From NCBI GenBank assembly GCA_945882005.1, contig CAMCWG010000027.1:1-17687 (forward strand): a stretch of 17,687 nucleotides of DNA, written 5' to 3'. Positions 14,723-17,687 of the stretch are shown one piece after another (position 1 is the stretch's first letter; the number at the start of each line of letters is the position of its first letter). The position numbers were made by a program, and so were the translations under genes. Source of the DNA: Bordetella parapertussis. Lineage in GTDB: Bacteria; Pseudomonadota; Gammaproteobacteria; Burkholderiales; Burkholderiaceae_B. The notes below the pieces were generated by a model that had not been told where the DNA came from, made no database searches, and saw only the letters and a list, made by a program, of their open reading frames with translations.

Positions 14723-15223
14723 ATGGGTCACACGCTGGAACAATTCACGAGTCAATGTCACAACTTTTTGAAGAACAATCCTGGCCCAGCGGGACGACAG
14801 CAGGTCGCAGCGTTACTTAAAGAGATTTTGCTCGATAAGCAGTTTATCGAGAAGCACCTTCATGCAAATGTAGGCGAGCGTGAAATCATTTATGAAGATC
14901 CAGAATTGGGTTTCTGTGTTGTAGCGCATAACTATCCTGGTGCAAAAAACTCAACGCCCCATGATCACGCACATTCTTGGGCGATTTATGGTCAGGCGCG
15001 CGGCGAGACTGAAATGTGTGATTATGAGTTAGTCGAGGCTGCTACGGCAGAAAAACCCGGTAAGGTTAAGTTCACTAAGCGCTACAAATTGGTTCCCGGC
15101 GTCGCACACGTCTATAACGAAGGGGATTTGCATTCACCAGAGCGCAAAGCTTCGACGAGCCTGATCCGTATTGAGGGTACCAATATGGCTAAGGTTAATC
15201 GCTTCAAGTTTGAAGTGATCTAA
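14723..15223 (+). CDS. Small cupin-like (double-stranded beta-helix) predicted metalloprotein
   Basis: This 166-residue cytoplasmic protein has a helical N-terminus (about 1-45) and a beta-helix core. The metal-binding cluster PHDHAHSWAIYGQ spans residues 79-91 (His 80, 82 and 84), followed by GETEM with E95 or E97 and a late DLHSPE with H137. This is the order of a cupin iron site of the cysteine-dioxygenase-like type, and it resembles the COG5553 group (predicted metal-dependent beta-helix enzymes). No reaction is established for that group to my knowledge. The start is firm: AAAGGAG at 14707-14713 lies 9 bases before the ATG. It follows the deacetylase-fold gene and is closed by a strong terminator, so the two may act in one pathway or be coregulated. 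Confidence 0.75.
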   Translation: MGHTLEQFTSQCHNFLKNNPGPAGRQQVAALLKEILLDKQFIEKHLHANVGEREIIYEDPELGFCVVAHNYPGAKNSTPHDHAHSWAIYGQARGETEMCDYELVEAATAEKPGKVKFTKRYKLVPGVAHVYNEGDLHSPERKASTSLIRIEGTNMAKVNRFKFEVI

Positions 15224-15237
15224 ATATTCTGAATAAC

Positions 15238-15276
15238 AAAAAAGGCGTTTGACACGATGGTCAAACGCCTTTTTTT
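15238..15276. terminator. Bidirectional Rho-independent terminator between convergent operons
   Basis: AGGCGTTTGAC (15243-15253) and GTCAAACGCCT (15260-15270) are perfect 11-base complements around a 6-base loop ACGATG. A run of A precedes (15238-15243) and seven T follow (15270-15276). It therefore ends the rightward deacetylase-cupin transcript and, read from the other strand, the leftward transcript ending at 15290. Confidence 0.95.
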
Positions 15277-15289
15277 ATAGCCGAAGTGT

Positions 15290-16291
15290 TTAATTAGCTG
15301 TAGAAATACCAGCGTTCTTAATCACAACACCCCAACGGTCATATTCCTTTTTTATGTACGCTTGCGAGTCTTCTGGTTTGCCGAAAACGAGCTGTGCCCC
15401 TCCAGCCTCGAGGCGCTTCTGTGCCTCAGTGCCATTCAACGATTTAATTAAAGCTTGATTGAGGCGATCGACGACCTCTTTCGGGGTTTTGGCAGGCACC
15501 ATGGGCATATACCAAAGTGAAGAAATCATCTTTGGAAATCCAAGTTCTGCGAAGGTTGGTAGGTCAGGTGCCAAGCTGTTTCGCTTGGGACTGACAGCCG
15601 CAATGGCACGCAGCTTGCCGCTCTTGATGTGTGGCATGAGTGAAGGGAAGCCGTCGAACATGATATCAACTTGTCCGCTCGCTACATCGACCACTGCTGG
15701 CGCTGAGCCTTTGTAGGGTACGTGTAGCATTTTGATTCCAGCTTCGGTCATGAACAATTCTGCCGTCAAGTGGGGAGCGCTACCAGCACCGGGCGTTGCA
15801 AAGCTCATCTGCCCATTCTTCTTTTTGGCAAGGTTGATCAAATCCTGGACACTATTGACGGGTAGGTTGGCATTGACAGCCAGAACCAGTGAGAACTCCG
15901 CGACGACGCCTAAGGACATGAAGTCTTTGAAGGGGTCATAGGGTGTTTTTGTGTAGAAATGCGGGCCAATCCCGTGGGTTGAAATCGCACCTTGCAAGAT
16001 TGTGTAGCCGTCTGCTGGGGCTTTGGCAACGAATGCGGTTGCAATCGTTCCACTTGCCCCCGCCTTGTTTTCAATCAGGACTGACTGTCCAACCTGCTTA
16101 GACAGCGCCTCGCCGATCGTACGTGCGACAAAGTCTGCAGCGCCACCTGGCGGCACCGTCACAACCATCGTAAGGGGCTTGTCTGGATAGCCGGTCTGAC
16201 TGTGTGCTGCGAAGCTCGCGAACGCGAGTGGAAGCACGATGGCGAGAGCACGGCTGGCGAGTTGTGAGAAGGTTTTGCGGGCAGGCATCAT
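15290..16291 (-). CDS. Tripartite tricarboxylate transporter (Bug/TctC) substrate-binding protein
   Basis: This third TctC/Bug protein of the window has 333 residues from ATG 16291 (an adjacent ATG at 16288 is equally possible; the frame is open to 16330). The signal peptide has a basic start (MMPARKTFSQLASR), a hydrophobic stretch and an AHSQ end near residue 32. Marks in order: GYPDKPLTMVVTVPPGGAADFVAR, split by the ligand loop; VLIENKAGASGTIA; ADGYTILQG; FATPGAGSAPHLTAELF; and VPYKGSAPAVVDVASG. In the ligand loops it has PPGGAAD and ENKAGASG where the other two copies have AGGGGD/AAGGGTD and GGGN, so it is the most distinct of the three. It lies 48 bases after the PuuE-like gene and is probably cotranscribed with it. 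The transcript ends at the shared terminator. Its ligand may be related to the substrate or product of that enzyme. Confidence 0.9.
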   Translation of the reverse strand: MMPARKTFSQLASRALAIVLPLAFASFAAHSQTGYPDKPLTMVVTVPPGGAADFVARTIGEALSKQVGQSVLIENKAGASGTIATAFVAKAPADGYTILQGAISTHGIGPHFYTKTPYDPFKDFMSLGVVAEFSLVLAVNANLPVNSVQDLINLAKKKNGQMSFATPGAGSAPHLTAELFMTEAGIKMLHVPYKGSAPAVVDVASGQVDIMFDGFPSLMPHIKSGKLRAIAAVSPKRNSLAPDLPTFAELGFPKMISSLWYMPMVPAKTPKEVVDRLNQALIKSLNGTEAQKRLEAGGAQLVFGKPEDSQAYIKKEYDRWGVVIKNAGISTAN

Positions 16292-16339
16292 AAATATCCA
16301 GGTTGTGACAGTTTGATAGCGATATAACAAAAAACCAGC

Positions 16340-17248
16340 TTACTTCACAGTGCTGCCGGGAACAACCCCGTCAGGCAGACTATTAATGTGGTCATAGATC
16401 TCGCCGGGGCGGGCGAGCCAGATCTGGTCCCGGTGTGACAGAATATGTTGCATCACACCGCGTAATTGTCGAAGGCGGTACGGCTGCCCAAGAATAAAAC
16501 TGTGTAAAACGATACTCATGACCAGTGGACGTTTGACCGATTCTTCGAGCATCTCATCAAACTGATCAATGAGGTTCTCACAAAACAGTTGAGCCGGTGT
16601 TCGCCGAGATACGCACTCGATCGAGTCGTTCAGGTCGTGCGAATACGGAATCGCAAGAATTCGCCCATGTTTGGTGCGAAACCAGACTGGTTGATCGTCT
16701 AGTGGCCAGTCCATCATGTATTTAAACCCCTGCTCCCTAAGCAGATCGGGTGAATCGTAGGTCTGGGAAATGTAGGGGGCAAGCCATCCCTTCGGCGCCA
16801 CGCCTTCATGTTTAAAGATAGTTTGTGCTGCTTCGCGAATGCAGGCGCGTTCTTGCTCGAGCGACATGTCGACCTGTCGTTCAGCATTGGTACGTCCATG
16901 TCCGACGATTTCATCGCCACGCTTGCTAAATGCCGCGATCATCTCTGGGCAGTAGTCGTAAAGCTCGGTATTAACTAAAAGGGCGTAGGGAAAGTCCAAA
17001 TCATTGGCGAGTTCAAGAAGCCGCCAGGCACCGACGCGGTTGCCGTAATCACGCCAAGCAAAGCTGCGGGAATTCGGTTGTGGATGAGGGACTGCATAGT
17101 CGTTGCCCATGCCCTCGCCGAAAGCAAAGTGTTCAACGTTTAGGCTAAAGTGGATGGCTAGCCGTTTACCGTTCGGCCAGCTGTAGTCTGGTCGATTTGA
17201 AATGGCCGAATAGTCATACCGATCATGAGACTTCAACATAGTAGCCAT
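16340..17248 (-). CDS. Polysaccharide-deacetylase-fold protein, PuuE allantoinase-like
   Basis: This cytoplasmic protein of 302 residues has no signal peptide, unlike cell-wall deacetylases. The layout matches the PuuE-like branch of the NodB fold: RLAIHFSLNVEHFAFGEG near 30-46, FAWRDYGNRVGAWRLLEL near 63-80, and EIVGHGRTNAERQ near 113-125. The metal-binding aspartate of true deacetylases is replaced (N37-V38-E39), and only one histidine (H117) remains of the usual H-x3-5-H pair. Both changes are typical of allantoinase-like members, which hydrolyse cyclic amides. A late MSIVLHSFILG segment carries a further histidine. For the start, GGAG lies only one base before ATG 17248 but 10 bases before ATG 17239, so 17239 is the likelier site. 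It heads a leftward pair with a TctC gene. The exact substrate is unknown; a cyclic ureide or imide is a reasonable guess. Confidence 0.82.
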   Translation of the reverse strand: MATMLKSHDRYDYSAISNRPDYSWPNGKRLAIHFSLNVEHFAFGEGMGNDYAVPHPQPNSRSFAWRDYGNRVGAWRLLELANDLDFPYALLVNTELYDYCPEMIAAFSKRGDEIVGHGRTNAERQVDMSLEQERACIREAAQTIFKHEGVAPKGWLAPYISQTYDSPDLLREQGFKYMMDWPLDDQPVWFRTKHGRILAIPYSHDLNDSIECVSRRTPAQLFCENLIDQFDEMLEESVKRPLVMSIVLHSFILGQPYRLRQLRGVMQHILSHRDQIWLARPGEIYDHINSLPDGVVPGSTVK

Positions 17249-17313
17249 GCTCCAAAAGCAGCGAAACAGTGATGTAATTGAGTAGATGGTAGCCTCACCC
17301 TTGCGGAAAATCT
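17249..17313. promoter_or_regulatory. Divergent promoter region between the PuuE-like and THI5-like genes
   Basis: This 65-base gap separates two divergently transcribed starts, so it must hold promoters or at least control sites for both unless transcription starts inside a gene. I see no strong -35/-10 pair and no clear palindrome. Coregulation of the two units is inferred from this layout only. Confidence 0.35.
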
Positions 17314-17687
17314 ATGAAAATAAAATTAGCTGAAAACTTCCGAGCTGTTTTTTATGCTCCTTTTTATGCCACGCATGCATTGGGGCTATTTAAGCAGGAG
17401 GGCATCGAAATAGAACTAATCGACTCCCCGTCGCCTGGCAGCGGAATTGCCGACATGATCGCAGGGAAGCTTGACGTGGTGTGGGGTGGGCCGCTCAGGG
17501 TAATTAAGCAACGCGATCAAGAAGCTGACTCAGACAATGCGTTGGTTGCCTTCTGTGAGGTCGTTGGAAAAGATCCGTTCTTTCTTGTTGGGCCACCACG
17601 TGAAAAAGAGTTCCGCTTGTCTGACTTGGTTGGACAAAAAATCGGCGTTGTCACGGAAGTCCCGACGCCTTGGCTATGTCTGCAGCA
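17314..17687 (+). CDS. NMT1/THI5-like protein lacking a signal peptide, cut by the window edge
   Basis: The first 124 codons of a rightward gene run from ATG 17314 to the end. The protein starts MKIKLAENFRAVFYAPFYA with no hydrophobic signal segment, then ALGLFKQEGIEIELI, PSPGSGIADMIAGKLDVVWGG (in pieces), FCEVVGKDPFFLVG and LVGQKIGVVTEVPTPW. This is the order of an NMT1/THI5-like domain as in HMP-binding proteins, riboflavin-binding proteins and the yeast HMP synthase Thi5. Lack of a signal peptide suggests a cytoplasmic protein: an enzyme, a sensor domain, or the N-terminal part of a larger protein. The C-terminal half, where Thi5-type cysteines would lie, is outside the window. The ribosome binding site before the ATG is weak (GCGGA). 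It is divergent from the PuuE-like gene. Confidence 0.75.
   Translation, partial: MKIKLAENFRAVFYAPFYATHALGLFKQEGIEIELIDSPSPGSGIADMIAGKLDVVWGGPLRVIKQRDQEADSDNALVAFCEVVGKDPFFLVGPPREKEFRLSDLVGQKIGVVTEVPTPWLCLQ

Noticed and set aside
1..17687. CRISPR arrays, tRNA or rRNA genes, insertion sequences, phage or toxin-antitoxin genes
   Set aside because: I looked for direct-repeat arrays, cloverleaf-like ends, transposase motifs and small paired genes and saw none.

Overview
This window looks like a piece of a Burkholderiales (betaproteobacterial) chromosome of moderate GC, by eye close to 50%. The case rests on three separate TctC/Bug periplasmic binding proteins (a family greatly expanded in that order), a LysR regulator divergent from one of them, a TRAP system of the mannitol/chloroaromatic type, and a DUF6279 lipoprotein. 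Genes at both ends are cut by the window edge. I see no tRNA, rRNA, CRISPR array, insertion sequence or phage gene, so it reads as ordinary catabolic and transport territory.

Left block (1-5184). A leftward gene start at 147 runs off the edge and resembles the N-terminus of the DUF1445 putative hydro-lyase/D-glutamate cyclase family. Upstream of it is a leftward LysR regulator (242-1132), divergent from a rightward pair: a TctC binding protein and an NADP-type D-2-hydroxyacid dehydrogenase. A second TctC gene (3160-4143, leftward) ends 6 bases from the dehydrogenase and is divergent from a TauD/TfdA-type 2-oxoglutarate dioxygenase (4298-5125), which has a clear hairpin terminator.

Middle block (5183-11071). 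Six leftward genes form what looks like one operon carrying two complete uptake systems of unrelated energy class. A TRAP transporter (DctP, DctQ, DctM) comes first, then an ABC importer of the nitrate/taurine/HMP type (ATPase, permease, NMT1/THI5-like binding protein). A good sigma-70 promoter (TTGACA, 17 bases, GAGAAT, minus strand) lies about 180 bases upstream of dctP. An intercistronic sequence that can fold in two mutually exclusive ways separates the TRAP part from the ABC part.

Right block (11151-17687). A BT1 (folate/biopterin transporter) family membrane protein runs rightward and converges within 8 bases on a DUF6279 lipoprotein. Divergent from the lipoprotein is a two-gene unit: a histone-deacetylase-fold hydrolase and a small cupin. 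It ends at a near-perfect bidirectional terminator shared with a convergent leftward pair, a PuuE-like polysaccharide-deacetylase-fold protein and a third TctC protein. Divergent from that pair, a leaderless (apparently cytoplasmic) NMT1/THI5-like protein is cut by the right edge.

Taken together, the region is a scavenging and catabolism island: five sets of small-molecule binding or transport genes interleaved with enzymes of oxidation, reduction and ring or amide hydrolysis. The substrates cannot be read from the sequence. I found no convincing new defence or mobile system. The more unusual points are the TRAP+ABC operon with its switch-like spacer, the leaderless THI5-like protein opposite a PuuE-like enzyme, and the left-edge gene whose family resemblance stops abruptly.
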